The notes: generated by a model from the sequence alone, not told the origin. Shown: positions 10,304 through 20,527, counted from the first letter of the stretch. The stretch: 64,000 bases of DNA from Rickettsia australis str. Phillips (GCF_000273745.1 NZ_AKVZ01000027.1:1-64000), one strand, 5' to 3'. Numbers and translations: made by a program.

Positions 10304-11023
10304 CTAAGCCCCAAGCAGCACTTGATTTTGTAGTTTAAATAATTCTGCCGTACCGCCTTTAGCAAGTTTTAACATTGCTATAAACTGCTCTTCGGAAAAA
10401 GGTTCTTGCTCTGCCGTGCCTTGTACTTCAATTAAATTACCATTACCTGCAAATACAAAATTACTATCCACTGCAGCATCACTATCTTCTAAATAATCCA
10501 AATCTAGTATCACCTCACCTTTATATATCCCGCAAGAAACAGCTGCAATTTGACTAATTAACGGATTTACCTTTAAAATTCTCTTTTTCATCAATGATCT
10601 AATAGCTAGGTGTAATGCTACATAGCTTCCTGTTATCGCTGCCGTTCTAGTACCACCATCAGCATTAATAACATCACAATCTATAATAATCTGCCTCTCA
10701 CCTAGTTTCTTCAAGTCAATTACACATCGCATGCTTCTTCCTATCAAACGCTGTATTTCTTGGGTTCTTCCGCCTTGCTTCCCTTGTGCTGCTTCTCTTT
10801 TAATACGCTGGGATGTAGAGCCTGGGAGCATGCCGTACTCAGCGGTAACCCAACCTTGATTCTGCCCTCGTAAAAACGGTGGTACGGTAGTTTCGCAAGT
10901 AGCACTACACATGACATGCGTATTACCGATTTTAATAAGACATGAACCTTCCGTATTAATAAGCGGTGATAATTCTAATGAAATAGGACGTAATTGGTTG
11001 CTTTTTCTTCCTGACTGTCTCAT
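10304..11023 (-). CDS. rph: Ribonuclease PH
   Basis: Phosphorolytic 3'-to-5' exoribonuclease that trims tRNA 3' ends; a hexameric cytoplasmic enzyme. At 239 residues it has the usual length. Landmarks are [17 protein letters not shown] at the N-terminus, [14 protein letters not shown], the RNA-binding [15 protein letters not shown] (about residues 85-100), and [17 protein letters not shown], which carries the phosphate-binding Arg. It is divergent from grpE with 136 bases between the starts; a perfect hairpin lies in that gap. The neighbourhood rph-grpE is common in alphaproteobacteria. Confidence 0.97.
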   Translation of the reverse strand: MRQSGRKSNQLRPISLELSPLINTEGSCLIKIGNTHVMCSATCETTVPPFLRGQNQGWVTAEYGMLPGSTSQRIKREAAQGKQGGRTQEIQRLIGRSMRCVIDLKKLGERQIIIDCDVINADGGTRTAAITGSYVALHLAIRSLMKKRILKVNPLISQIAAVSCGIYKGEVILDLDYLEDSDAAVDSNFVFAGNGNLIEVQGTAEQEPFSEEQFIAMLKLAKGGTAELFKLQNQVLLGA

Positions 11024-11057
11024 AATATAATTTGTACTCCATAAGTAAAAATAAGTA

Positions 11058-11094
11058 GTATACTCGTTTAATTTTTCAAATTAAACGAGTATAC
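11058..11094. other. Perfect 17-bp hairpin between divergent rph and grpE
   Basis: GTATACTCGTTTAATTT, loop TTC, then AAATTAAACGAGTATAC: 17 pairs without mismatch. It lies 34 bases upstream of the rph start and 65 upstream of grpE. Since both genes start away from it, it is not a 3' terminator. It may be an operator, a 5'-leader structure or a small repeat. Confidence 0.7.
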
Positions 11095-11159
11095 CATTGA
11101 AAAAATTTTTATTATATATATTATAGCTCAAAAAAGAATATAAATATAAAGTCAATAAT

Positions 11160-11696
11160 ATGATAGATGATAATATAGAAAATAATGAACAAACCATAAA
11201 TGATATTGCTGAAGAGATAGTTGAAACAGCAAATCCGGAAATAACAGAGTTAAAAGCAGAAATTGAAGAGCTAAAAGATAGACTAATTAGGGCTACTGCT
11301 GAAATAGACAATACAAGAAAACGTTTAGAAAAAGCACGTGACGAAGCAAAAGATTATGCAATTGCTACATTTGCTAAAGAGCTATTAAATGTTAGTGATA
11401 ATCTTTCAAGAGCATTAGCACATAAGCCGGCAAATTCTGATATAGAAGTCACAAATATTATTGCAGGCGTTCAGATGACTAAAGATGAACTGGATAAAAT
11501 CTTTCATAAACATCATATTGAAGAAATAAAGCCGGAAATAGGATCAATGTTCGACTATAATTTACATAATGCAATTTCGCAGATAGAACATCCTGATCAT
11601 GCACCGAATAGCATTATTACTTTAATGCAATCAGGATATAAAATTAGAGATAGGCTGCTTCGCCCTGCTACCGTACAAGTAGCTAAAAAATCTTAA
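11160..11696 (+). CDS. grpE: Nucleotide exchange factor GrpE
   Basis: Cytoplasmic dimer that releases ADP from the DnaK chaperone. It has 178 residues, normal length. An acidic N-terminus is followed by a long coiled coil (about residues 25-80, [20 protein letters not shown]) that forms the dimer stalk, then the four-helix region and the beta-wing with the family signature near the end ([30 protein letters not shown]). Together with groESL in this window it belongs to the heat-shock set; I cannot see a clear sigma-32 box in front of it. The next gene follows on the same strand. Confidence 0.96.
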   Translation: MIDDNIENNEQTINDIAEEIVETANPEITELKAEIEELKDRLIRATAEIDNTRKRLEKARDEAKDYAIATFAKELLNVSDNLSRALAHKPANSDIEVTNIIAGVQMTKDELDKIFHKHHIEEIKPEIGSMFDYNLHNAISQIEHPDHAPNSIITLMQSGYKIRDRLLRPATVQVAKKS

Positions 11697-11827
11697 TACT
11701 AAGATAGAATTTCAAAAATTGGCATTGTCGTTCTACAAGAGCTTCGGTTCGAACTATATTAAGTATATGCTGCGATCCGCACCTTATGCACTCCTAGCTC
11801 TTTTTGAAGTTGATCTTCGTATAGAAA

Positions 11828-12897
11828 ATGGAAAAAATAATATGAATAGAGCCGCTATATTTTGGCTAGTTTTTTTAGGGCTTTTTATAAGCGGTTTTAT
11901 GCTAATTTCAGACGCAATAAAACCATTTTTTATCGCATTTATAATATCTTACTTACTACAACCTGCTGTAGGTTTTATCGCATCAAAATTTAAAATATCA
12001 AATAAATTTGCATCAAGCATAATTTATCTGATATTTTTGAGCATATTTTTCTTAAGCTTAACTATTTTAGTGCCGATAATTTATGGACAACTTTCTACTT
12101 TTATAAATAATATTCCAAAATATAAAAATTATTTACAAGCAGAAATATTACCGCCTATAATGGCAAAAATTTATTTGATAGAACCTGATATTGCCGATAA
12201 AATTAAGAATTCTTTAAGCAATTTTATAAATAGCATATTTACTATACTTGGCAGTATTGCTAATAATTTTTGGCGTTATACCATTATTACCATTAACATA
12301 TTTGTTTTATTTTTACTTATACCTATAATATTATTCTATTTTCTACATGATTGGGCTAAAATTATTGCAAACATGCAATCATTATTACCTATAAAAACCC
12401 GACCGAAAATTCTAGAAATATTATCGGCAATTAATAATCTGTTATCTGCTTACATAAGAGGACAGCTAAATATTTGCTTATTATTATCTACTTATTATAG
12501 TATTGCATTTACCGTAATAGGTATTGATCTTGCTCTTTTACTTGGCATTTTAACAGGATTTTTAGTTATTATTCCTTTCCTTGGTACTTTTATATCGTTT
12601 CTTTTAACTCTAATTATTGGCTATTTAACTTTTGGTGTAACTACCAAATTACTATATATAATGATAATTTATCTAGTTGGAAATATTTGTGAGTCTTATA
12701 TCTTAACCCCTAAAATTATCGGCGATAAAATAGGGTTACATCCTCTTTGGATTATATTCTCGATTTTTGCCTGCGGCAGTTTATTTGGAATTATTGGAAT
12801 ATTTTTTGCTATACCGATTGCAGGGATTACAAAAATTTTACTCTTGAATCTAATTAAATTTTATAAATTTAGTAAGTTCTATCGAACAGACGGCTAA
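11828..12897 (+). CDS. PerM/AI-2E family membrane permease
   Basis: Multi-pass inner-membrane protein of the AI-2E exporter/PerM family; about eight hydrophobic segments, with a less hydrophobic loop around [16 protein letters not shown]. The C-terminal pore region with the conserved glycine-rich [18 protein letters not shown] and [20 protein letters not shown] is typical. The family exports small molecules or ions; the substrate here is unknown. The open frame extends upstream to a TTG at 11719, but those 36 codons are richer in G+C and not typical. I choose the ATG at 11828 (second ATG at 11843). A perM-hda pair is frequent in alphaproteobacteria and is seen here too. Confidence 0.85.
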
Positions 12898-12936
12898 GTT
12901 ATAATATTATTGTATGATTTTTAACAAGTGTCTAAT

Positions 12937-12964
12937 GTCATTCCCGCAACAGCCGGAATGAAAT
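12937..12964. repeat. Degenerate short hairpin of the GTCATTCCCGC type
   Basis: GTCATTCCCGCAACAGCCGGAATGA: the left half matches the hairpin at 53692 and the right half is only partly complementary. It lies in the gap between the permease and Hda genes. Confidence 0.4.
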
Positions 12965-13020
12965 AGAGAAGTATAAAAATGACCCCCTCGACCTACAACA
13001 ATGCTGCTAAGGATTAATAA

Positions 13021-13689
13021 ATGCAGCAATATATATTTCGTTTTACTACTTCTAATAAATATCATCCTGATGAGTTTATTGTTTCTAGTTCTAATGAGCA
13101 AGCTTATAATATTGTAAAAAATTGGCAGTGCAGCTTTGGCGTTAATCCTTATAAATTTACTGTATTAATTAAAGGGCCTTCTTTATCAGGAAAAACTTAT
13201 TTAACCAAAATATGGCAAAACTTAAGCAATGCCTATATTATTAAAGATAGTTTTTTTAATGAAGAAATTTTAGAAAAATACAATGCTTGTATCATTGAAG
13301 ATATTGAAAACTGGCAAGAGCCGGCATTACTTCATATATTTAATATTATTAACGAAAAACAAAAATATCTTTTACTTACCTCATCTGATAAAACCAGCAA
13401 CTTTACTTTACCCGATTTATCTTCACGTATTAAATCAGTACTTAGTATAGCATTAAACTCACCTGACGATGAATTAATCAAAATTCTAATATTTAAGCAT
13501 TTTTCTATTTCTTCGGTCACAATATCCGGACAGATAATAGATTTTCTTTTAGTAAATTTGCCTAGGGAATATTCTAAAATTATAGAAATATTAGAAAATA
13601 TTAACCATTTTGCTTTAATTTCTAAAAGAAAAATAACAACTTCATTAGTCAAAGAAGTTTTAAATAACTATAATCATAAAATATTGTAA
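13021..13689 (+). CDS. DnaA-related ATPase, Hda/HdaA-like
   Basis: A 222-residue protein that resembles the AAA+ domain of DnaA without the DNA-binding domain IV. Visible are a P-loop GPSLSGKT (52-59), a Walker-B-like segment NACIIEDIENW, and a sensor-type stretch PDLSSRIKSVLSIAL with the box VII Arg. Such proteins (Hda in E. coli, HdaA in Caulobacter) stimulate ATP hydrolysis by DnaA together with the sliding clamp and so limit replication initiation. The N-terminus MQQYIFRF resembles the clamp-binding motif of HdaA. The P-loop is slightly atypical. Function by family and gene order; activity not shown. Confidence 0.8.
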   Translation: MQQYIFRFTTSNKYHPDEFIVSSSNEQAYNIVKNWQCSFGVNPYKFTVLIKGPSLSGKTYLTKIWQNLSNAYIIKDSFFNEEILEKYNACIIEDIENWQEPALLHIFNIINEKQKYLLLTSSDKTSNFTLPDLSSRIKSVLSIALNSPDDELIKILIFKHFSISSVTISGQIIDFLLVNLPREYSKIIEILENINHFALISKRKITTSLVKEVLNNYNHKIL

Positions 13690-13754
13690 CTTTTTCCTTG
13701 ACTTTAAATCTTCTCAAGATAACCTTTCTATCAATTAACTTTTTAGAAAAAATT

Positions 13755-15061
13755 GCGTTGGGATACAAACAAAAACAAAAAAATTTAAATAGAGAACCAA
13801 AACAGACTATAGGCTTATTATCCATAGTACTTTTTTAGAGTATTTTAATCTTATGCTATATGTTCATATGGCAGTACTTACTTAATGATCTTTTCTTTCC
13901 GCAATATGATACTCACGTTCATCGCCTTCTTGCAGCTTTTTCTTTTTGTTCTACTTTTATTTTAGATTCTTGGAAGCTTTATTATTTGACTGGATAGGCG
14001 ATAATATAGGTTGGAAATAACAGTCATTATTACCACTATTTTAATGTCGTTTTCTTGCGTCGTTATGGCTAATCTTCCTACTTATGGACCAAGTAGGTGC
14101 TAGTACCGCTTGGATAGTAACAATATGCCTTATAGTGCAAGGTATGTCGTCCATGGGAAAAAGAGTAGGAGCAGCATTATATTTAACGTAATCCGTAAGA
14201 ATTCCTAAACGCTTTCCTGCCATAGCATTTGTAGGGATATGTACCAGCTTAGGATTAACTGTCGCCCTTGGCGTAGCAACCTTAGTTACATCCTATGGCT
14301 TTAATTGGCGTATCGCATTTTGGGGTAGGTGCAGGAATTGCTTTAGGTAGTGCTGCTAGGACTACTTTACGTGAAACACCGGATTTTGTTGATGCTAAGC
14401 GTAGAACAAGAAACGATAAAAGACAGTAATATAATTGATGTAGCAGAGATAAAAAATAACCATGTATAGCAGGAAAAAGTTAATAAGAAGACTGCAATCT
14501 ATTATTTTTTAATACAACTAGCACAACCGATATGATTCTATTTTGCTTATATTCATTGTAGTAATATACTTCAAGATTCATTACACTATACCGCTGAAGC
14601 AGTAATACATCAAAATTTCATTATTTCTATGTAAAATTTTTTATAGCACTAGCACTTACGTGTTTATGTTATAAGTTTCACCCATTAAAAATTTTAAAAA
14701 CGCAATTGGTAATATTTTTAACTTTTCTGCTATTTAGTCCATTAATATTGGATAATATAACATAAGGCTAGCAAATTCTCTTAATTCAACTAATTGTAGT
14801 TACTTCTTCTCCAAGTGAATTTCCGGCAATTCCAATATTTTATAAAAGTTTTCCGGTTTTTAAACGATTTACCTATGCCAGCTTTATATATGCTTCTTCA
14901 CGAGCCGCTATGTACGTAATTAGTTCTTTTGGGCTTGTTTATTTAACAAAACGTTTAATAATTTAGAATTGTTAATGATAGTAATTCCTATTATTATAGG
15001 CTATAGTCGCGGTATATCACATTTTAAAAAGCTAGAAGTTGAAGCAGGAAATTATTATTGA
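13755..15061 (+). pseudogene. Decayed ProP-like (MHS family) transporter, copy 1
   Basis: Fragments in several frames align in order with the better copy at 16838. They include LGYKQKQKNLNREPKQTIGL, FLEYFNLMLYVHMAVL (near 13840), LFFPQYDTHVHRLLA, and later NRRIAFW-like and TTLRETPDFVDAKR-like pieces, ending ISHFKKLEVEAGNYY with a TGA at 15061. The start ATG is replaced, and there are many stops and frameshifts. Intact relatives are 12-helix major facilitator proteins that import proline or betaine with protons. This and copy 2 are about 3 kb apart in the same direction and probably arose by duplication. Confidence 0.75.
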
Positions 15062-15105
15062 ATATAAAAGGCGAAATGCGGCTTTCACCTTTTATATAAA
15101 TTAAA

Positions 15106-15339
15106 TTAGTTATATACTTTATCTTCTTTAGCTAATTCGGTTTTAATTATTTCAAGCAGAAAAAAAAACTTACAATATTCTTCAAGCTTTTCGTTTATTT
15201 TTTGCAGCTCATCTAAAGCACTACTAAAATCTTCTTGTATTAAATAGGTTTCTACAATTTTATTCTGCTCTAATGTTTTAAGCATGATATCTTGTAACAA
15301 TTTATTATAGTGATTTTCTAACTTAGGTGTATTTGACAT
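15106..15339 (-). CDS. Small hypothetical protein
   Basis: A 77-residue frame, MSNTPKLENHYNKLL through LEIIKTELAKEDKVYN. It is charged and helical, with heptad-like spacing of hydrophobic residues (DIMLKTLEQNKIVETYLIQE, ELQKINEKLEEYCKFFFL), so a short coiled coil is likely. No family recognised. No clear ribosome site is seen. It lies between two pseudogenes; it may be real but small, or a remnant. Confidence 0.45.
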   Translation of the reverse strand: MSNTPKLENHYNKLLQDIMLKTLEQNKIVETYLIQEDFSSALDELQKINEKLEEYCKFFFLLEIIKTELAKEDKVYN

Positions 15340-15580
15340 AATGATTAATAAATAACTTTGTATTTTAATTAATATATGAATTTTTTAATAATACAATAAC
15401 TTTTAGTTAGTTTATGTTATTATTTATCTCTCTTTGCTCTATTATCACTAATTCATGATAAAGATTTACCTTAAATTTGCATTTTAAGTAATTTAATTAT
15501 AGATCATTATTAACAAATTTTAATCATTATCTATAATGCACCTTAAAACAGATTAAAGGCATACAAATAGAGCGAATAGA

Positions 15581-16575
15581 ATGGCAAGACTTATAGAAAA
15601 GAAAATAAATATGCACAATCACTAGCAAAAGATTTAGATATTGTAAAGGAGCAGAAAAAAGGCATCATATAATAATATAGACACAGCACCTAAAAAGCGG
15701 CCTCCAATATTTATAAGTATGGATGATATAGAAGTTATACACAGGCGTAACTTGGAGCGTATCATTTCTCAAGAAACAGTAAAAAGTAAAGATGATTTAT
15801 ATATACATAATGATCCTAATCAAACGAAAGGTAAAAATACTCAAAATACCAAATCATTATTTATAGCATCGGTTATAACAAATGGAATAAGTAATATAGT
15901 AAACGTAGCAGGGGTATCTGCAGCTATAATCGGTGGTGGTGTAGCACAAATAATTTCATCAATAAATATAGTCTTACAATCATTAAAATGTTCTAAAGAT
16001 TCGGTAAATCAGATTCAGGATAGAATAAAGTTAATTAAGGAGTTAAACCATAATATTAATCAAGAAAAACAAAAAACAGATATAGGTAATTATAAAGATA
16101 TCCAAGAATTAGCAGAGATAGGATATAAACAAGCTGTTCAAACTGAAGCATTAACCGCTTTATTACAAGATAAGAATTACGTTAAATTTACCGATCAAGA
16201 AAAACAACAAAGATTTAATCAGCTTAGTAAAGCAATAACACTAAGGACAGCATTAGAATATGCTGCAAAAAAATAACATCACAAAATATAATAGACGTAC
16301 TAAAAGATATCAATAGAACACATAATCCTTTTTATAAACAACCAGAACAAATAACTACCCATAAAAGCGTGTTAACAACAGCAGTTAAAAATACAAATAC
16401 TAATGATCATAAGGAATATAAAACGATACAATTAAAAAAGAAATTAGAACTAAGTGGCACAGAAAATATAGTAAATAGCATTGGGAAACAATTAATTAAT
16501 AATAATACTATTGCTAATAAAAATACAGATACACCAAATAATTATATAAAAAGAATTGCAAAAAAAAAGACTTAG
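15581..16575 (+). pseudogene. Unknown helical gene broken by frameshifts, one at an A7 run
   Basis: An ATG at 15581 reads MARLIEKKIN, then shifts to KYAQSLAKDLDIVKEQKK, then shifts again to SYNNIDTAPKKRPPIFISMD and joins the 185-codon frame at 15719. This contains a hydrophobic Gly-rich segment (SVITNGISNIVNVAGVSAAI, about residues 50-85) flanked by charged helices. It stops after LEYAAKK at a run of exactly seven A (16267-16273). With one more A it continues as KITSQNIIDVLKDINRTHNP through TTHKSVLTTAVKN to KRIAKKKT and a TAG at 16573-16575. Reconstructed length is about 330 residues. No family recognised; the hydrophobic patch could insert into a membrane. Confidence 0.65.
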
Positions 16576-16608
16576 GGTTAATAAGGTAAAATAGGAAATC
16601 ATCAATAA

Positions 16609-16632
16609 ACCTCTTGCATAACCTAATCTTAT
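16609..16632. repeat. Short dispersed repeat, copy 2
   Basis: ACCTCTTGCATAACCTAATC followed by TTAT, just after the broken unknown gene. Close to the copies at 5009-5032 and 46223-46244. Confidence 0.45.
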
Positions 16633-16837
16633 AAAGAGTTAGTACTGGATTGACGTACAAATATTTTTTCTTTCAATTAGTTTATTATCATATTATTAAA
16701 TCATTAATGAATAAGTAAAAATAAGCTAATGGTAAGTTGTATTTCGCTTTCTTATTTATCGTATAAAACGAAATTTCCTATTGATTTTTATATAAAACAG
16801 TATAATTTTTTTACAATTTAACTTTTGTAAAGACATT

Positions 16838-18115
16838 ATGCTCGGCTATGAGAAAGAACAAAGAAGCTTAACACGTAAGCAACAAGAAGCAATAGGACTA
16901 ATATGTTTTGGAACATTTTTTATATATACATATGGCAGTAGTTATCAATGAATTATTTTTTCCTAAAACTGATACTCAAGTTGCTTACCTTTTATCTGCT
17001 ACCGCATTTTGTTCTACTTATTTATTAAGACCATTTGAGGCTTTGGCACTTAGATGGATAGGTGATAATATAAGTCGTAAAGCAACTGTTATTATTACCA
17101 CATTTATAATGGCTATATCATGTTTTATTATGGCTACTTTACCTACTTATGCAGAAAAAGGCATCGTAGTTTCATGGATTATGATAATTTGTCGTATGTC
17201 TCAAGGTGTCTCTTCTATGGGAGAAAGAGTAGGAGCTGAGTTATATGTTACTGAGACTACTAAACCACCCGTTCAATATACCTATGTGGGTATAATAAAT
17301 ATAGCTGCTCAGTGGGGTGGCATTATGGCATTAGCATTTGGTATTATGAGTATTACCTACTTTTATTGGCGTTATACCTTTTGGGAAGGAACTATAATAG
17401 CTTTAGTAGGTTTTATAGCAAGAACTAATTTACGTGAATCAACGGAGTTTATAGATGCAAAATGTCGAATAAAAAACACTTTAGAAAATTTTGGAATAAA
17501 TGATAAAGAATTATCATTTAAAGAATATGTAGAAGAGAAAATGAACATAAAAACTATTTTAGCTTATTTCTTTCTTGTAAATTCTGGGTCTGCTTGTTTT
17601 TATCTTACGTATATTTATTGTGCATCATTATTAAAAACAAATTTTAATTATACTGCACTTGAAATTATAAAAAATAATTTTTGTCTTGCTATTGCTCAAT
17701 TAATCTTAATGATTACATTAGTGTTGTTAACAAAAAATTCATCCTCTTAAATTATTAAAAGTTAGAGCAATTATATTTTTAATTTGTATGTCCTTTAGCA
17801 TTTTTTACTAAATAATATAACTACTTCTTTAAGTTTATCTAAAATTCAATTACTATTAGTTATGATGAGTATAACCACCAGTACTGCTGCATCAATACTT
17901 TATAAAAATTTTCCAATATTTAAAAGATTTACGTTTCCTACTCTTATGCGTTTTCATCAATTTTTATATACGTAGTTACTTCGTGTGGCATAGCTTACTT
18001 AGTAAATATGTTAGGAACTTACGGAATTCTTCTTATTATACTACCGGTGGGTGTAGCGTTCTACTGGGGAGTGACACATTTTGAATCACTTGAAAAAGTT
18101 TGGTATAATTATTAG
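16838..18115 (+). pseudogene. Decayed ProP-like (MHS family) transporter, copy 2
   Basis: The frame from the ATG at 16838 reads MLGYEKEQRSLTRKQQEAIG and LICFGTF, then is broken by a small deletion and resumes as YIHMAVVINELFFPKTD at 16924. A 280-codon stretch follows with the major facilitator signature between helices 2 and 3 (RWIGDNISRKATVI, replacing the usual GxxxDRxGR) and WRYTFWEGTIIALVGF. It breaks again at about 17740 and ends in fragments to SLEKVWYNY and a TAG at 18113-18115. The intact relatives are proton symporters for proline or betaine. Copy 2 is less decayed than copy 1. Confidence 0.8.
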
Positions 18116-18125
18116 AGTTAAAAAT

Positions 18126-18814
18126 CTATGCTTTCAAGTTTAATGCGCTTAAATGAGTTTGTTGTTTAAATATATTCCAACAAAGTTGAAAATATATTCC
18201 AACAAAGTTGAACCAATATATATTCTATTGTATATATCTCAAGATATGCACAAACTTATAAAAAGCTCATTAAGGTTTCTTTTATTATTTTTTTTAGCTT
18301 TCTCAGGTGATTTAGTGCCTAAAGTCTGTATATTATGGACTCTATCAAAAAGTTTTATAAGTGCTGTATTATATCTTTTCTGTTTAATTAATAGATTTAA
18401 GCTTTCTTCAGCAGTGATTTTTCCTTAAGGTTTAATTCTAGTTAGACCTTCTACATGTTTCGCTACCTCTGCTCCAAAAATGCCGTTAATCATTTCCCTC
18501 AGTTAATTCTGTATCCTCAATAGTATCATGAAGTAAAGCAGCTTGTAGCATTATGGTTGTAAAAAGCTGAGGCACACTTCTTCAGTTACAAACTCCGCAA
18601 GCATAATCATCACCTCAATCGGATGAGAATAATAAGGATCACCTGATTGACGCCTTTGAGAACCGTGATATTTACGAGCGTAGTAGATACCTTTTTTAAC
18701 CTCCTCTATATCAACAGGATTTTGTCTTTAGGGTTTAAATATTCGAATTTATTAAGTAATTTTTTAGCGTAAACGCATACTTCAAACTTTTTTTCCAAGA
18801 ACTTAATCTGCCAT
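18126..18814 (-). pseudogene. Decayed SpoT-type hydrolase, paralogue of the gene at 2764
   Basis: From an ATG at 18814 (MAD) fragments read FLEKKFEVCVYAKKLLNKFE-like sequence, then PVDIEEVKKGIYYARKYHGS, QRRQSGDPYYSHPIEVMIML, ALLHDTIEDTELT and later RYNTALIKLFDRVHNIQT-like pieces, ending near 18126. These parallel the intact HD protein at 2764-3477 block by block (RQSGEPYYSHPIEVAIMI, LLHDTIEDT, DRLHNLQT). Frames change several times and stops are present. A 22-bp tandem duplication (18171-18214) lies near the C-terminal end. The HD motif itself is still readable. Confidence 0.75.
18171..18214. repeat. 22-bp tandem duplication
   Basis: TATATTCCAACAAAGTTGAA plus two bases is repeated twice head to tail, with only the last two bases differing (AA, then CC). 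It lies inside the decayed SpoT hydrolase and adds a frame-breaking repeat of LLEYIF-type coding. Confidence 0.8.
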
Positions 18815-19406
18815 AAAAGTTATTTTTTATTTTTGTTAATAATAGTTGATTACAATTAAAGCAAAAATTAAAAAATTGTAATAACAAATAATTTTTTCAT
18901 TTTAAATATATTAACAACTTTTGGTTATTTTGTATTTTAGCAACTATCATTTTAATTTATTAGCTGCTTTAACTTCTACGTCCTCTCACAATTTATATTT
19001 TGCTATTTTTTTGAAAAACTAGTAAAATAACAACAAAAGTAATAAATAATGCGGCAAAGAATTAGAGTAGAATGCGAAAAGGTCCCAACAAGATAAATTT
19101 AAAGGCGAGCTAACTAGGCGTATATTAACATATGAGCAAAAGCTATAGTACAAAATTCGCTTGTATCAAGCTTTATGAATTATGCTGTATATGAAAGATT
19201 CTAAAAACTCCTTTTTATGAAATTAGAAAATTTATTTAGTGTCATATCATAGCTTGTTGACCACGATATAGCATTATTACGTGGATCAATTCCACTCATA
19301 TCATCCTAACTCGCTTGACCGCAGGTTTCAAAAAGGATAGCAAACTAATGTAATATTATAATGAAATACGTAACTACGACTAAAGTGAGATAAAAAAATA
19401 TAAACT

Positions 19407-19481
19407 GTTATACCGGGACTTGTTCCCGGTATCCAGAAACCTTAAAAAGTTTTAGATTCCATGGTCAAGCCAGGGGATGAC
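19407..19481. repeat. Palindromic element, family B copy 3
   Basis: GTTATACCGGGACTTGTTCC at the left and ATGGTCAAGCCAGGGGATGAC minus its first base at the right. It lacks the inner AAAAATACT hairpin seen in copies 1 and 2. Confidence 0.65.
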
Positions 19482-19814
19482 AAATTAATAGCATACCATT
19501 TTTATTTAACCCTAGCTATATCAATCTCTAAATGGACAATCTCTTCTCGTTTTCTTCTTGTCAACGAATTACGTAAACTTTATTAGACTTCTTCGGAAAT
19601 GAGGATTTAGAGAGGAATTTGTAAAAAGATACTTCACTTCAAACCGGAGTTGAACGTACATACTAATATGTAAGAATGAGTGGTAAGGATCGACGTACAA
19701 ATTACCTCTAGAAGTAGAGTTTCCGAAGAGGTCTATTGTATGATACTAAGCGTACCTCCTGATCTATGCAACAAAACACTATAACTGAAAAAAGAACGTA
19801 GAAATTTAGAAAAA

Positions 19815-19890
19815 ATAATTAAAAATACTAATAATTTTAGTATTTTTAACTGGATTATCTTGCCAATTACTCCGTAATTTTTTTGCAATG
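19815..19890. repeat. Family A-like element with inner hairpin
   Basis: AAAAATACTAATA and TTAGTATTTTTAACTGGATT form an inner hairpin at 19821-19847. The right half, CTTGCCAATTACTCCGTAAT and TTTTTTTGCAATGGCA, is a diverged form of the end at 1440-1489. Confidence 0.6.
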
Positions 19891-20052
19891 GCATTAAATT
19901 ATTAACTATATATACTTAGTTAAAAATGCCATTTCACAAAGACACCGTTTTTCTTGATAGGTTTAACTATTGTAACATTTAAGGCTGAAAAGCTTCAGTT
20001 TAAGCTTCATGTATTATTTGATATTTTCGTTGAAATACTAAAAACTTTCGAT

Positions 20053-20128
20053 TGGTGGGCGATGACGGACTCGAACCGCCGACACTCTCGGTGTAAACGA
20101 GATACTCTACCAGCTGAGCTAATCGCCC
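20053..20128 (-). tRNA. tRNA-Val (anticodon TAC)
   Basis: On the minus strand the gene starts GGGCGATTAGCTCAGCTGGT and ends GCCCACCA with an encoded CCA. The acceptor stem GGGCGAT pairs with ATCGCCC. The anticodon stem TCTCG/CGAGA encloses the loop TTTACAC, giving TAC (Val). The T arm contains GGTTCGAGTCC. Confidence 0.96.
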
Positions 20129-20236
20129 ATATTTCTTATTAATAGTAAAATAACATTATTTATAATTAATAAGAAGCATATATAAGTAATTTAGCAAAAT
20201 TTTATTAGTTCTTGCTTTTAAATTACCTATAAGGTG

Positions 20237-20509
20237 TTATTTACTTTCGTTCAAACTTTTTATTTGTTTTGATAACCTACTGATTTTTCTTGAAGCGGTA
20301 TTTAATTTAATTATATTTTTTTTCACACCTTGCATTATCTTAGACTGAGCAATAGATAAAGCTAAGTTAGCATTTTCTTTATTACCAAGACTGATTTCAT
20401 GTACAACTTTCTTGATAAAAGTTTTTATTGCACTAGATCTTTTTTTATTGATTAGAGTTCTTTTTACTGTTTGTCTATCAGCTTTTTTTGCTGAAGAATG
20501 ATTAGCCAT
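20237..20509 (-). CDS. rpsT: 30S ribosomal protein S20
   Basis: Helical protein that binds 16S rRNA early in small-subunit assembly. The family pattern [20 protein letters not shown] and [16 protein letters not shown] is clear. I choose the ATG at 20509 because it gives the canonical MANH start and has AAGGGA eight bases upstream; a TTG two codons earlier is less likely. It gives 90 residues. It lies after rplQ in the same direction but with its own ribosome site; S20 is usually a separate transcription unit. Confidence 0.95.
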   Translation of the reverse strand: MANHSSAKKADRQTVKRTLINKKRSSAIKTFIKKVVHEISLGNKENANLALSIAQSKIMQGVKKNIIKLNTASRKISRLSKQIKSLNESK

Positions 20510-20527
20510 GACCAAGTCCCTTATATT

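Larger units (their letters stand above)
18815..20052. other. Long stretch without a supportable gene
   Basis: About 1.2 kb. It holds a family B element (19407-19481), a family A-like element (about 19815-19890), and between 19046 and 19200 short coding-like pieces (QQDKFKGELTRRILTYEQKL) that stop quickly and that I cannot assign. A partial copy of the short dispersed repeat (GAGGTCTATTGTAT) is near 19731. Otherwise A+T-rich bases with no visible RNA gene. Confidence 0.55.

Noticed and set aside
11058-11094. HrcA/CIRCE site upstream of grpE
   Set aside because: CIRCE has nine-base arms with a nine-base loop and TTAGCACTC; the sequence here does not match.
18153-18428. Plus-strand 91-codon frame
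   Set aside because: It is the antisense of the decayed SpoT hydrolase; its length is by chance and it includes the 22-bp duplication.
19046-19200. Possible antitoxin or small gene remnant
   Set aside because: A few suggestive residues (ELTRRILTYEQKL) but too short and broken to assign to a family.
19954-20142. 62-codon frame over the tRNA
   Set aside because: It runs antisense through tRNA-Val; the tRNA is certain.
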